A DNA stretch of 64,000 bases from NCBI GenBank assembly GCA_012932865.1, contig SAXG01000022.1, positions 310,001 through 374,000 on the forward strand, read 5' to 3'. Origin of the DNA: Amylostereum areolatum. Its lineage: Eukaryota; Basidiomycota; Agaricomycetes; Russulales; Stereaceae. Shown piece by piece: positions 1 to 10,023 of this stretch; the stretch's first letter is position 1; the number at the start of each line of letters is the position of its first letter. Made by a program: the position numbers and the translations under genes. The notes under the pieces were generated by a model. The model worked only from the letters and a program-made list of their open reading frames with translations, searched no databases and had not been told where the DNA came from.

Positions 1-945
1 GATGCGGCCGCCCCCTTCAACGATCTCACTGCGAATGCCATCTTGCGTTCCTCCGACAATGTCGACTTCCGCGTCCACACAGTCATCTTAACCATCGCAT
101 CTCCCATTTTCATGGACATGCTCTCTCTCCCCCGTCCCACCACCGCGACTGTCATGACACCAATTGACGACACCCGTGACGGCGTGCCCATCATCATCCT
201 CACCGAGTCCTCCCGCACCATAGACCTTTTTCTCCGCTTGCTCTATCCTGTCTCCTCACCCAGGGTCGCCGAGCTCGCCGACATTCGGATCTTGCTTGAG
301 GTCTCGCGCAAGTACGAGATCGAAGCCCTCGCCGGCATTATCAGGCACGGACTTTTGTCCACCCTCGAACAAGACCCCGTGGGTGTGTTCGCGCTCAGCA
401 TATCCTACAGACTGGACGGTATCGCAGCCAAGGCAGCCCACCGCTGCCTTCGTCTGTCTATATACACCCAAGACTCTCCGGAGCTCAAGTACATCACTGC
501 CGATCCAATACCGTCGGTTGTTGCAGTTCCACTCCGACGCGTCCAAGAAGATCGGCGCAGCTCTGGATGAAACTGGCTGGCTTCGCGAAATCGAGGGGGT
601 GATCGAGCGCGAACGAACCCATCACTATGAAGCACATGTGAGGCCGAGGCGTTGCAGGTATTGCTGGGTGTCGGCCTGGCAACGGGTGGACTGTGCGAAG
701 GTTTGCCTGGGACTACATCCACCGCGTCCAAACTCTGCTTCAGGCCTCGCATGGGGTGGACGCGCTTCTCGCTTAGGAATGCTCTAATAAGTATCGAAAG
801 CTTGACCTGCCATGATTGCGGAGGCGGCTGGGTTACCACACTCAGTGCAAGACAGCGGAAATGTAGCCAAGTTTACACATATCTTGGAGGCGGCAGTGCA
901 GGACGCCATGACTGCAGTGGGTGTCTCCTTTACATGCATCTTTGC
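1..945 (+). pseudogene. BTB/POZ domain protein, 5' cut by window edge, frame-broken
   Basis: The reading frame is open from base 1, so the true start lies to the left of the window. The first ~165 codons give a BTB/POZ fold: the 'NVDFRVHTVILTIASPIF' strand-helix block, a 'LRLLYP' helix and a 'LLEVSRKYEIEAL' helix, as in cytoplasmic or nuclear BTB proteins that self-associate or bind Cul3. After 'YITAD' (about base 505) the homologous continuation 'QYRRLLQFH' is in the next frame. Further one-base steps near 707, 772 and 850 are needed to follow the Cys-rich C-terminal part ('CHDCGGGW', then 'VAKFTHILEAA'), judged against the tandem copy at 1287-2247. Each break is solved by dropping one base, so either this is a decaying gene or the assembly contains indels. 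The BTB identity is secure; function and partner are unknown. Confidence 0.7.
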
Positions 946-1286
946 GATCTACGTTGACCCCCCTCCCACAGATTCCACTTCCGATCGGACGTTTTTTTGA
1001 CCTTCAGGCTGCTCGTACGCACTAGCTCCCAGGCCTCAGGCTTCTGCTGTCATACTCGTGCATGCATGTACATTTTCCGAATACCATTGACCACGGTTTC
1101 AGTCGCAGATAACACCGATAAGTAGAGACTGAACACAATGGACCTTAAATGGATGTCGGCCAATGCTCGCGGAAAAGTGGAACCTTATAAGACTGACCTA
1201 AGGAAGAAGGCAAGCAGCGCCCTCATATCGGTTAAAGGCTGGCGACTTCGCTGTCCTAAGCGCCATTCCTTCTTCTTCCACATATC
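946..1286. other. Spacer between tandem BTB copies
   Basis: I see no coding frame with conserved character. The stretch holds the presumptive 3' region of the first BTB copy and the promoter region of the second. No clear TATA box was found. Confidence 0.4.
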
Positions 1287-2247
1287 ATGGCATCCGTTTC
1301 GACGATGTCCCAGCCCATGGATGCGCGGGCCCCCTTCGATGATCCCACTGCCAATGCCATCCTCCGCTCCTCCGATAACGTCGATTTCCGCATCTAGACC
1401 GTAATCTTGACCATCGCATCTCCTATCTTCAAAGACATGTTCTCCCTCCCACGAGCGGCCACTACGATCGCAGTCGATGAAACCCGAGACGGCTTACCCA
1501 TCATCAGCGTCACCGAGTCCTCTCACATACTCAACCTCTTCCTCCGCATCCTCTACCCCGTAGACTCCCCGAAGATCACAAAACTAGCCGATGTCCGGGC
1601 GCTGCTCGAGGTCTCGCGCAAATACGAGATCGAAGCATTCAAGGCCCCTGTCAGTTCCGTGCTTGAGGACGCCCTCGAAGATGATCCCTGTGGGGGTCTT
1701 CGCGCTCAGTCTTGCCTACGGATTGAACAATATCGTAGCCCATGCAGCCCACTGCTGCATCCTCCTTCCCATATCCAAGCTCGATTCCCCTGAGCTCGAA
1801 CAAATATCCATTCACCAGTATCGTCGGCTACTGCAATTCCACTTCGACGCGTCTCAAGAAATCAGCGCGGTCCCTAGCAAAAACCAATTGGTTCCGGGAG
1901 GTCGAAGGAGTCATTGAACGTGAACGTGATAAAAAGAAACACTCGGTAATCGGGGGTCTTCCACGGGGAAGCAGCGCTGCCACCACTGTTGGGTGTCGAA
2001 CGGCAAAGGATGGGTGGCGCGGAGGTCGGTCTGGGAGTATATTCACCGAGTGCGGCTTTTGGTCCAGGCATCGCAAGGGCTTCATGCTCTGTCGTTAAGA
2101 AGCTCGCTTCGAATCCGGAGCACCGAAAGCGCGCGCTGTGCCGGTTGTGGGCATAGCTGGGAGAATTCGAATGAGTTGATCAAGTTTGTCCACATCGCAG
2201 TCGAAGCAGTGCAGGACATAAAGTTTCTGTCCCAGCTCGCTATGTAA
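1287..2247 (+). pseudogene. BTB/POZ domain protein pseudogene, second tandem copy
   Basis: A paralogue of the copy at the left window edge, starting at ATG 1287 with 'MASVSTMSQPMD'. It is interrupted at 1395-1397 by an in-frame TAG where the first copy has a His codon ('FRVHT' against 'FRI*T'). The BTB core continues in the same frame from 1398 ('LTIASPIFKDMFSLP'). One-base insertions near 1692 and 1868 and a one-base loss near 1977 move the homologous sequence through the other frames, ending with a Cys-rich tail ('CHHCWVSNGKGW', 'RCAGCGHSW') and a stop at 2245-2247. The tail gives the family architecture: BTB domain, BACK-like helices, then paired CxxC motifs near a conserved Trp. The nonsense codon makes true decay more likely here than in the first copy. 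Confidence 0.75.
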
Positions 2248-2718
2248 CGACGGATCAAACCGCCCTATTTTCTGTCAGTCTCTCTTTATACACTGCAGTT
2301 GTGGCATATGCTGATTCTCGACCGTATACTCTCACAGCAGTCTTCCCTCAGTCTTTCCCTAGGATCGTAACTATGGTTATGTATCCCGCGCATACATGTA
2401 CATCACGAAACAACATTTACAGTGTCCACACTCGCACACACTCAAATCACGATAAATGCGCAATGAACGTACGTGAAAGGAGTACCTAACCACGGCAAGT
2501 GAAGGAGGGGGGACATAGGACCTCTGCAACAGAAGAGAGCCAGCCAGCGACCGCGAATAAATAACATAGATTGGTACAAAGTACAATGGGTAAGTCGTAC
2601 ATGTTCGTGCAGTTTCGTTTCAGATCCTGGCATGGCTTCAGCAAGGGATTGCCACGGACGGACACAGCCTACAGGAACCTACTCACTCAAAAGGACATTC
2701 CGATGATCGTCACAAGCC
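2248..2718. other. Intergenic region
   Basis: This lies between the plus-strand BTB pseudogene and the 3' end of a minus-strand membrane protein gene. Short open frames exist but none shows a recognisable domain or splice pattern. Confidence 0.4.
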
Positions 2719-3895
2719 CTAGGCAGCCACCTGGTTCGAACGTCTCCGCGCGCTCCCTTGGGCGGATATCCCAAGCACCGACGCCGGCACCCCAGCATGC
2801 ACGCTCCGTACGATGGCCGCTCTCGAGATTGAATCCCTCCTTAAAGCCCGCGCGCCAGCGCCGTCGCGAACACTTTCATCGTCCGACACCGAATGTTCGT
2901 CGTTCATCCGCGTCCACGACAGCACGACGGGCGCGCGCGTCGAATCTGTCCTTGATCGCGGGTTCAAGTTGGCCTGTAAAGGTGAAGGCACTGCCGGGGT
3001 CGTCGTGCTCCTCCACAGCTCGCTCGGGCTCTTGTAGTCTTCAGGTGAATACGCCGCTGGCGGACGGGTGACGTCCGCATCGCCCGCTGCCGTCCGTCCA
3101 TTCGTCCACCCCGAGGTCGAGATCGTCACCTTCGGTCGTGTGACTCGCGGAGTCAACTTCTGGTCCTCCCAACGTACAGAATAGTATTCACCGGCAATCG
3201 CCGGCGTCTTCACCTCCCTCCTCGACGGCCCCGCCTCTGCGTGAGCTTGGTCCTCGTCCTCGTCCACAACCATGCGATTGGCCTGTTCCTCTGCGAATGC
3301 TCTGTCCGCAGCGACAATCAGCATCGACTCGAGCGTCTTCCCCCGCCGCGGGACCGCCACCGATTGCGGGCGCTGCACCATCACGGGCGCGACGGCGACC
3401 GCCATCGCGCTCTCTCGACGCGTGAAATGAACGCCAAGCATGCCATCGGAACTGAGGGGACGTGGAGCCTTCAGTCTCCGCTCGTGCTCGCGTTGGCGTT
3501 GGCGTCGACGACGGAGCAGGAAGAAGGCTGCCAAGGAGAGGAGCAAGATCAGCGCGACGCTGCCACCGGCGCTCGCTCCAGCGATGATCGCCGTGCGTTT
3601 GGCGTTGGAGCCCGGCGAGCCTTCCGGAGATGTCAACGTTTCGCTGCTCGACCCTTCAGATGAAGTCTGATGCAGATGGACAGATGCGAGAAGGCGTACG
3701 CGTTGACGGCGGTGGTGGCGCGAAGCATGGCTGCACGCTCTTGAAGGGCGAAGTCGAATTCCGTTAGCTGCTGCTGCTGCTGCTACACGCCCCAAAGCAA
3801 ATCAGTCAAATTCGGCTTCCGATGGTGCAACAAAGAATAGACTCGACCTGTTGCAGTGGCGGCGCGGAGAACTCGAAATCGTCTGAATCAGACAT
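2719..3895 (-). CDS. Single-pass membrane protein, no ectodomain (function unknown)
   Basis: I predict a three-exon gene on the minus strand: 3895-3848, 3782-3708 and 3666-2719 (356 aa). The start 'MSDSDDFEF' is chosen because it is the first ATG downstream of a TATATAAA box at 4117-4110, leaving a ~190-nt leader without ATG. Introns are 65 and 41 nt; the 41-nt one joins the N-terminal frame to the Ser-rich frame, and a 41-nt intron also fits the gene at 16823-18057. The protein has a Gln run (~15-20), a Ser/Thr-rich stretch (~41-62), one transmembrane helix (~67-92, 'AIIAGASAGGSVALILLL'), a basic stop-transfer 'RRRRQRQ', and a long hydrophilic tail rich in Ser, Pro and Asp. This resembles the membrane-proximal half of fungal Mid2-like or WSC-like wall proteins, but no signal peptide or Cys-rich ectodomain is seen. 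Function not assigned. Confidence 0.55.
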
Positions 3896-4109
3896 CCTTC
3901 TACGTATGAGACTATGAGTCGATGAAACGACGAGAGGGATCCGGAGGTCGTGAGGTCGTCAAGAGAAATGAAAGGATGAAAACACCGCCCGCGGTGGATG
4001 AATATGAAGACCTTCAGCCGAGAGCCAGCGTGTAAGGAAGCCAGCCAGCTCGGCGTCGACCGTAGAGAAGAGGTGGGGAAAGGGAACTGATGATCCCGCC
4101 GACACTGGG

Positions 4110-4117
4110 TTTATATA
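4110..4117 (-). promoter_or_regulatory. TATA box of the membrane protein gene at 2719-3895
   Basis: TATATAAA on the minus strand, 222 nt upstream of the chosen ATG at 3895. No ATG occurs between a start site ~30 nt downstream of the box and that codon, which supports both the box and the start. Confidence 0.5.
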
Positions 4118-5833
4118 GGACATACTACCTACCGCTCGGAGATCTGTCGATCGTTACGTTCGAAGTTGTAGCCGTGGAATGATCTTTCAGGGAAGTTCGG
4201 GGTTTCTGGTCAGTATAGGGCGATGCACAATACTGACAGTCAGGGAGAGATGTTCGACGCTGGCAGTCGGTTGGACGAGTGCGTCGAACGTACTGACCAG
4301 GCGGCCAACTGGTTTTTAACATTCCTAGCAATTCCATGGTAGCATTCCCACTAGCATTTCGACATCGCCTCATGGAGGACTTCATTAGACTCGAATGGGT
4401 GGGCGACGTGCAAGAGCGTAGGCGCAGTGATGGTCGACGTCGAGGTTAGAACGTGGCGCCCGCCCCGGCGCGTTCACTCGGCGCCCGGTGCATCGGCCCG
4501 CCCTGGACGTCGCGGTAAGTAGGTCGCGGTCGGACGAGTCGCTCTCGCTTTTACGACGGCGACGAACTGGGTTGAAGCGTACCGCGTACAGACTCAATAT
4601 ATCGATTCCGCTCGGAAAGCGCTTCAGCTCAATGATGGTAAAGTCATACATCGGCATGTTTCACGTTCGTCAACCGCTGCCAGTGCGTCTTTCTAAACTC
4701 TCTGATGTTGCCGCCGTCGACCCTCCCTTGGGTACTAGCAGGCCGCAAGCCTCTGTAGGTTATATTGACGAGACAACCCGCGCAGCGTCTTTCAACTATA
4801 ACCTTCTTAGATCCCCTCACGCCCCTTGTTATCTGCGCACGCTGTGTCTATACACAACACGTCGCACAGCTGGCAAGCCCGGTGACGGAAGATGCGCTGC
4901 GAGCCAGTGCATGATACCTCCCATGCAAGCACGACCCTCCAAAGAAGCCTTTTCGCAGGCGCGATCAGAGTTCGCCATGATCTTCTGCACCGTGCAGGGC
5001 TGATCCTGCCTTCATATTCTCCCGAACTCTGCAGACTAACAGCCAATCAGGTCTACATAAGTAGCGCGCGCAAGACACATACAATCGTCCACAGTCTAGG
5101 TCTGATTACTCTGGCATTCTCATTGGAAGGTATTTTAAGACCTGTGATACTTTTGCTTGACTGAACTTAGTGCCATCCAGGCTCGAGGATCTCAATACTA
5201 GCTCGTAGTCGGGCAATGCAACTTGGTTTAGGGCTATTGTGCTACACTGGCCGCTTTCTCCAAAGATGTCCGTCTCTGCACGGTAGAGCCGACCGAACCT
5301 GGTAGCATTCCGCTCGCGACGACTGTTATGCAATGGAACACCGTAGGACTTATGCAACGGCTGACTCGGACTCCGCGTTTACGCCCTCGCGCACCGTGGC
5401 ACCATAATTCCCGAGACAGCACCCTTCTCCTCTCGAGTCCAGCCATTCAAAGGACGTTCGGAATCTTTGGGCATCGAGATCATTGGACTTGTTACGGCCC
5501 ATCTCTCAGATATTCTCTGGCGCTTCCCACGCTTACAATGTCCGAGTCACGAAGCTGTTAAAGACCGTGGTTCTTAGCTCTGTTTCAGCTTCACTGCGTC
5601 GACAAACTTTCTTTTGCAATGTTCGCTATATCATAGTACTATAAATGGTTAGATAATATGCGACGAACTGAGCGGAGTGTCTACTGCAGGTACAAATGCA
5701 CCGCGCTATGGTTACTAGTAAATACTAAGTGGTGAGCGGAAAGAGTGACCCAACTACGAAATCATAACGCCCCATACACAACAAATACATCATTTGTAAC
5801 GTCAGCCGTACATGGCTTCAAAATTCATTAAAT
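4118..5833. other. Gene-poor interval
   Basis: Both strands were read. The longest frames (for example 4488-5003 on the plus strand) have Arg/Ser-rich, domain-free translations typical of chance frames, and I could not build spliced models. I see no RNA gene, repeat or transposon end here. Confidence 0.4.
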
Positions 5834-7012
5834 TCATGGGATCAGAGGGTAGCCAAACGTATTTCGTCGTGAAGCCACATCAGGTCGGATGACGGACGGG
5901 TCGGGCAGGGCAATGCTCGCGTACGCGCTCTGGACCTGTCTCGGCACGCTAGTGCATGGACGTATCGTGGCTTGTCGCGGACCCATGGGGCGTGCACTCA
6001 GGCTCGCCCGACCCTTGCGCATCGTGCCCGCCATTCCCCCAAATCCATCCCTTGTGCCTGCGGTCATGGGGTCGGCAGTGTAGGACCTGTGCGAGGGAGT
6101 CGGGGGTCGTTCCAAATCGATAGGGGTCGCCGCCGTTATTGAGGTCGACTGAGGGGAAAGTGGACGTAATGGGCTCGCATCTCCATTATACGAGACGGCC
6201 GCTATAATTGGAGTTTGCGGAGCACCAGCGGGTGGGCTGGTGGGCAGCTGTCGAACTTTGGAATTGGAACTCGTGATTGCACGAGGCAGGGGGGTATGGG
6301 GAGAAGTGCGGTGGGGAGCAGAAGTATGCGAGACACTAGTTTCTCCTGGGCCATCAAATGCGGATCGATCGCGCATATCATGTGTCTGAATGACGAGGGA
6401 AGGGCGTGCGAGGGTCTTCAGAGTGTCCGGCTTCTCCCAAGGTGCGACGCCGTTCACAAAGGCCAGTGAATCGTCCAGCAAAAGGGAGTTCTTCTCCTTT
6501 TCGGGATGGAAGAATCCAGCGGCGGGAGGAGGATGGATATTGGTCATGGACGGTGTTGCGTGCATCCACGAGGTTGGACGTCTCCACGAAGGCGAGCCTT
6601 CACCGGGACTGGGGAAGATATACGACGAGAAAGAGCGCCGGCTTGGGGATGACACGCTTGGAGACCTCCAAGTCATCCTCAGCCATCCGTCTCCATCCCG
6701 TTCTCTCGCTTGATCCGGAGACTCGACAGGAACGACGGAGGGCGTCGAACCCGAACGCGACCGTGAAGTTGACCAAACGCGGGATGTCTGTAGCACGTAC
6801 GTTGCGACACGCCGCAGTGCGCCTGGGTTGTGCCATCCTGTTTTGTCCTGCGATTCAACGGGGCTCTTCAATGATGGATCGATTTCGAAGTCAGGGTTCA
6901 TCGGGGCGGTATGGCGTTGCCGACGGCGACGGCAAAGGAAGAACCCGAGTGCGACGATTAGGAGGAGAGCCACAACGCCGCCGGCAGAGGCGCCGCCTAT
7001 AACCGTATACAT
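5834..7012 (-). CDS. Single-pass membrane protein beginning at its transmembrane helix (function unknown)
   Basis: A 392-aa minus-strand frame starting at ATG 7012. A TATAAAA box lies at 7254-7248 and a good intron (7149-7088, GTATGT donor, GCTGAC branch, CAG end, 62 nt) removes the intervening leader. After splicing, ATG 7012 is the first ATG, so translation begins almost directly at the transmembrane helix (~3-26, 'VIGGASAGGVVALLLIVALG') followed by 'CRRRRQR'. The long tail is rich in Ser, Pro and Arg. Layout matches the gene at 2719-3895, so the two are probably related genes that lost or never had an extracellular domain. A rival model with an upstream signal-like segment (GSLLSLVASALPGVSA, ~7225) uses a GTGAAC donor and lacks an ATG, so I consider it weaker. 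Function not assigned. Confidence 0.6.
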   Translation of the reverse strand: MYTVIGGASAGGVVALLLIVALGFFLCRRRRQRHTAPMNPDFEIDPSLKSPVESQDKTGWHNPGALRRVATYVLQTSRVWSTSRSRSGSTPSVVPVESPDQARERDGDGWLRMTWRSPSVSSPSRRSFSSYIFPSPGEGSPSWRRPTSWMHATPSMTNIHPPPAAGFFHPEKEKNSLLLDDSLAFVNGVAPWEKPDTLKTLARPSLVIQTHDMRDRSAFDGPGETSVSHTSAPHRTSPHTPLPRAITSSNSKVRQLPTSPPAGAPQTPIIAAVSYNGDASPLRPLSPQSTSITAATPIDLERPPTPSHRSYTADPMTAGTRDGFGGMAGTMRKGRASLSARPMGPRQATIRPCTSVPRQVQSAYASIALPDPSVIRPDVASRRNTFGYPLIP

Positions 7013-7247
7013 ATGGTCGTTCCTCGTGTAATTTGAACGGGGGTATGGAGGGAGGAAAGAGGAAGAGCGGCTGGGATATTCGGCGAGCTGCCGCGACGCC
7101 GGATGTCAGCTAACGTGCGTCTGCGATGGAATGCGGTTTACGCACATACCGTTCACCGCCTTCCGGGCGTCTCTGATCGCTGAAACCCCTGGAAGGGCGG
7201 AAGCCACGAGGGAGAGTAAACTGCCCTAGAAGACGCACACCAGGGGG

Positions 7248-7254
7248 TTTTATA
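7248..7254 (-). promoter_or_regulatory. TATA box of the membrane protein gene at 5834-7012
   Basis: TATAAAA on the minus strand. A start site ~30 nt downstream would leave a leader carrying one intron (7088-7149) and no ATG before 7012. Confidence 0.5.
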
Positions 7255-7259
7255 GTCAC

Positions 7260-7804
7260 GTCGTACCATGCAGAACAGACCACCTACCGATGGCATATCA
7301 CCGACTTTTCCCGGCATCATCGATCCCACGACAGGGGCACGCATATAAGGAGCAGAAACACAGCGAGAGCCACCAATATAACCAGGGAAAGAAGATGCCG
7401 GGCGCGTAGTAGTCGACTGTCGAGGCCAGAAACGCTCAAAGATTGAGAGTTGTGCTCGATAGAACAAAGGTACGAATCGCTACTCGTGTAGCTACTTACA
7501 TATGCGAGCTCTGGAAGCAACGACCTGCGGGGCGGCTGTGATATAAATTAATCGTGGCAGTGCCCTTCCTCCGACGTAAGTACAGTACGTACTTCCGAGT
7601 CTTCCAGGATCCCGCATCAGTATAGCACTGAAATTTCAGCATGTGCAAGCTGAAAATGCCCTGTCAAAGTGTAAGCTTCGACGGAAATAACACCAATGTG
7701 GGTTAACACACGACAAAAACTGGTCAGAAACACCCCGATGTCAGGATTTCACTGGGTCGTGTTCGCGCGCGGCGCGGATAATGCATGTTGTGGGCGCCAC
7801 TTAT
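7260..7804. other. Intergenic region
   Basis: Promoter-side region of the membrane protein gene and the 3' flank of the permease remnant. The short minus-strand frames here are not supported by domains or splice sites. Confidence 0.35.
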
Positions 7805-8610
7805 TTAAGCGACAATGTGATTGTGATGAAGGATGGTGTCAAGTACCTTCTCGATACCCCCATCGAAAGTCTCCTTCTCCTTCGTCTCCTCTTCTTCGAG
7901 TCCATTCTCCGCATGCACATTCTCTAGACCCTCCGGCGGCCTGAATGTTCCATACACGTCCTTCGCGTCGACTTCCCCTTTGCCTCTAGGTGGCGCAATC
8001 GTGTTCCACGCTGTCCAAAGCGTCGCGCTGATGCAGAATTCGGGCAGCCAGGACATGTAATATATGTGCCTGCATTAAGGATGCCCATTCGGCCAAGGTT
8101 CAGGCGAGAAAACGCAAAGGGATTCAAACTTACGTCCACCCTTGATTAACCTCGATAGACGAGGGTGTGACAGAAGCACTGAACCCCGGAAGAGATGGCC
8201 AAACAGACCAGATGAGCTCGGCATTAGTAGGGGGAGAGTACATGATGACTGGACGTCGGAGGACGAACGAGGAGCCACACGACGGGGGCGCGCCAATTCA
8301 ACCCATGCCAGAACCTACATTGAACGTAAAATCAGAAACCTGCGGCAATCGCTTAACTGGCATGACGTTAACGCACCAGTAATCGCTTGTAGGATTAGAA
8401 AGGTACAGGTGCGAAAGCTTGATACGACGATGGCGAACAAAGTAATACTCCGCTCTAGATGTGACGGTGGTGAGCCACGGCTGGCTGCAAATGTTGCATG
8501 TGATACAGACATCATGATTCCTGTGAGTGGGCCAAGAAAGACGGCGTAGCCTGATATCGCAGATATAAACGAGTTCGCGGTCTGAAGACAATGCATGAAT
8601 AACTCTGTGG
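7805..8610 (-). pseudogene. NCS1-family permease remnant (C-terminal third only)
   Basis: Reading the minus strand with introns removed gives the end of a uracil/uridine/allantoin-type NCS1 permease. The pieces are 'SFISAISGYAVFLGPLTGIM', then 'AEYYFVRHRRIKLSHLY', then 'DYWFWHGLNWRAPVVWLL', then 'LIWSVWPSLPGFSASV', then 'GWTHIYYMSW', then the hydrophilic 'PPRGKGEVDAKDVYGTF' tail, stop at 7805. Introns have GT-AG ends and keep the frame (for example GTAAGT donor near 8133, TACTAAT branch near 8232). These proteins are proton-coupled nucleobase transporters of ~500-550 aa with 12 helices. Here only about the last 150-200 residues exist. Upstream of ~8610 I cannot find the earlier helices, so the gene is 5'-truncated, although the remaining exons look undamaged. 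Substrate cannot be inferred. Confidence 0.7.
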
Positions 8611-8618
8611 TGGCGGTG

Positions 8619-8777
8619 CTAACGTCCAACCAAAAAGTGCCGCTGGAATGGCCGATCTACCAGGTTTTGGGAGCGGTGGAGGGTCTGATTAAGGGTGAGT
8701 GTAAATGTGATTGGTGTGTCGGGTTCCATGGAGGCGAGGTCCTTCGCAAGTGCATGAGCTTGTGTTGAAGTCTTCAT
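8619..8777 (-). CDS. Short ORF at the permease breakpoint (52 aa, doubtful)
   Basis: An ATG-initiated 52-aa frame ('MKTSTQAHALAKDLASMEP...') lies exactly where the permease homology stops. Its composition is ordinary for protein, with alternating hydrophobic and Thr residues, but there is no recognisable domain. It could be an exon of the sequence that replaced the permease 5' end, or chance. Confidence 0.15.
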   Translation of the reverse strand: MKTSTQAHALAKDLASMEPDTPITFTLTLNQTLHRSQNLVDRPFQRHFLVGR

Positions 8778-10023
8778 TGGACGTCAGTACAAAATTCCTG
8801 CCATTACACGAGATATCGAACGTAGTCTCACCAGGGGGTGTCCGACTTCGACGCCCTCTAAGATGGGGTCCAGTTTGATGGCTTGCGGCTTCAGCGCTTC
8901 AGCGCTTTGGCGGAAGCAGAAGGCGTGGATATAAATATGCGATACACGTCCGCTGTATGAAACTCAGTAACAATGGGGAAGTTTAACCTTCAACAGTACA
9001 TACCATCATATTGACGAGTTGTACAAGGTCGCGCATTGAACTCAAGGCTCAAGCGGCCGTTTGTCTCTTGCCCTGAATATTAAGATCCTGATACTCGGAC
9101 AGACAAGAGCTTTGCAAGAGCTTGCCGGGGCTATGGTGACACGACAAGATTTGTACCGTGCTCAATGCGTACATAGTGGGGATGGGCAACGGTCAATTGC
9201 GCACCGTGACGCTTACGTCACTTTCCCATACGCCAAATTTCACTGACACCTTGTTTTGCGCCTTGCTCGGCACCCCCTTCATCGTGTATAGTGATAATTC
9301 GCATTTGAAGACATGGAGAGTCTTTAAAATAGTATTATTGCCCTGCATTGTGAGTTCCATACCTACTAGTGGAATGTGGAAGCCACAGCAGCCTCGGCAA
9401 TACGGAAGCTCAGCGCAACTTCGGATGAATTAGATGCGTCGAATATTTTGACATGTCTCCAGGCCTGCGCTCGTCGACGCGCGACTCAAATCCCCCCGAA
9501 ATCCACCCCTTCCGACAGCAACAACAACTCGTCCCCTCTTCCGATTCTTTGGCGGCCTGGCACACTTATAGATACCGTCTATTTACACCAATCCCACACA
9601 TGAATAAGGGCTTCATCGCATACTGTTCATACAGGGTCCGTTTTGGTAGTATTTTGACCATATCTCCCAGGATAAAGAGATGGGAGGGATTTCATCTGTA
9701 CAGATGATTTAAAGGTGTCGAAATAAAATTATCACCATTTTAAAAGATTTTTTCGGCCTCTGTGGAAGCTCATGTTGAGGATTGCATGGGGGAGCTGGGT
9801 GCGACAAGGTGCTAATGAAGTAAGGTACCGTGGGAACGTCACGCTATTCCTGGTCTCGAAGAGAACAGGCTTTGACGACACCTCTCCTTCCTAAAGTAGT
9901 AATTCGCTGCTCGGCATCCTTGGTCTTCTCACCCACGTGCACAATCATCCACGTGCTTTCGTTTATTTTCACACTTCCTCACTTGCCGTCACCGTCCTTC
10001 GTCTTTTTTTTCACTTCTGCGCA
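8778..10023. other. Non-coding interval with a palindrome, left of the Helitron
   Basis: No gene can be supported. Near 9691-9706 there is a perfect 16-nt palindrome (TCATCTGTACAGATGA), preceded by a CTCCCA...TGGGAG inverted repeat around 9665-9690. These could belong to the left end of the Helitron or an older element, but I could not fix a Helitron 5'-TC terminus. Confidence 0.35.

Noticed and set aside
4488..5003. 171-codon plus-strand frame
   Set aside because: No domain, unbiased composition, and competing frames of similar length on the other strand.
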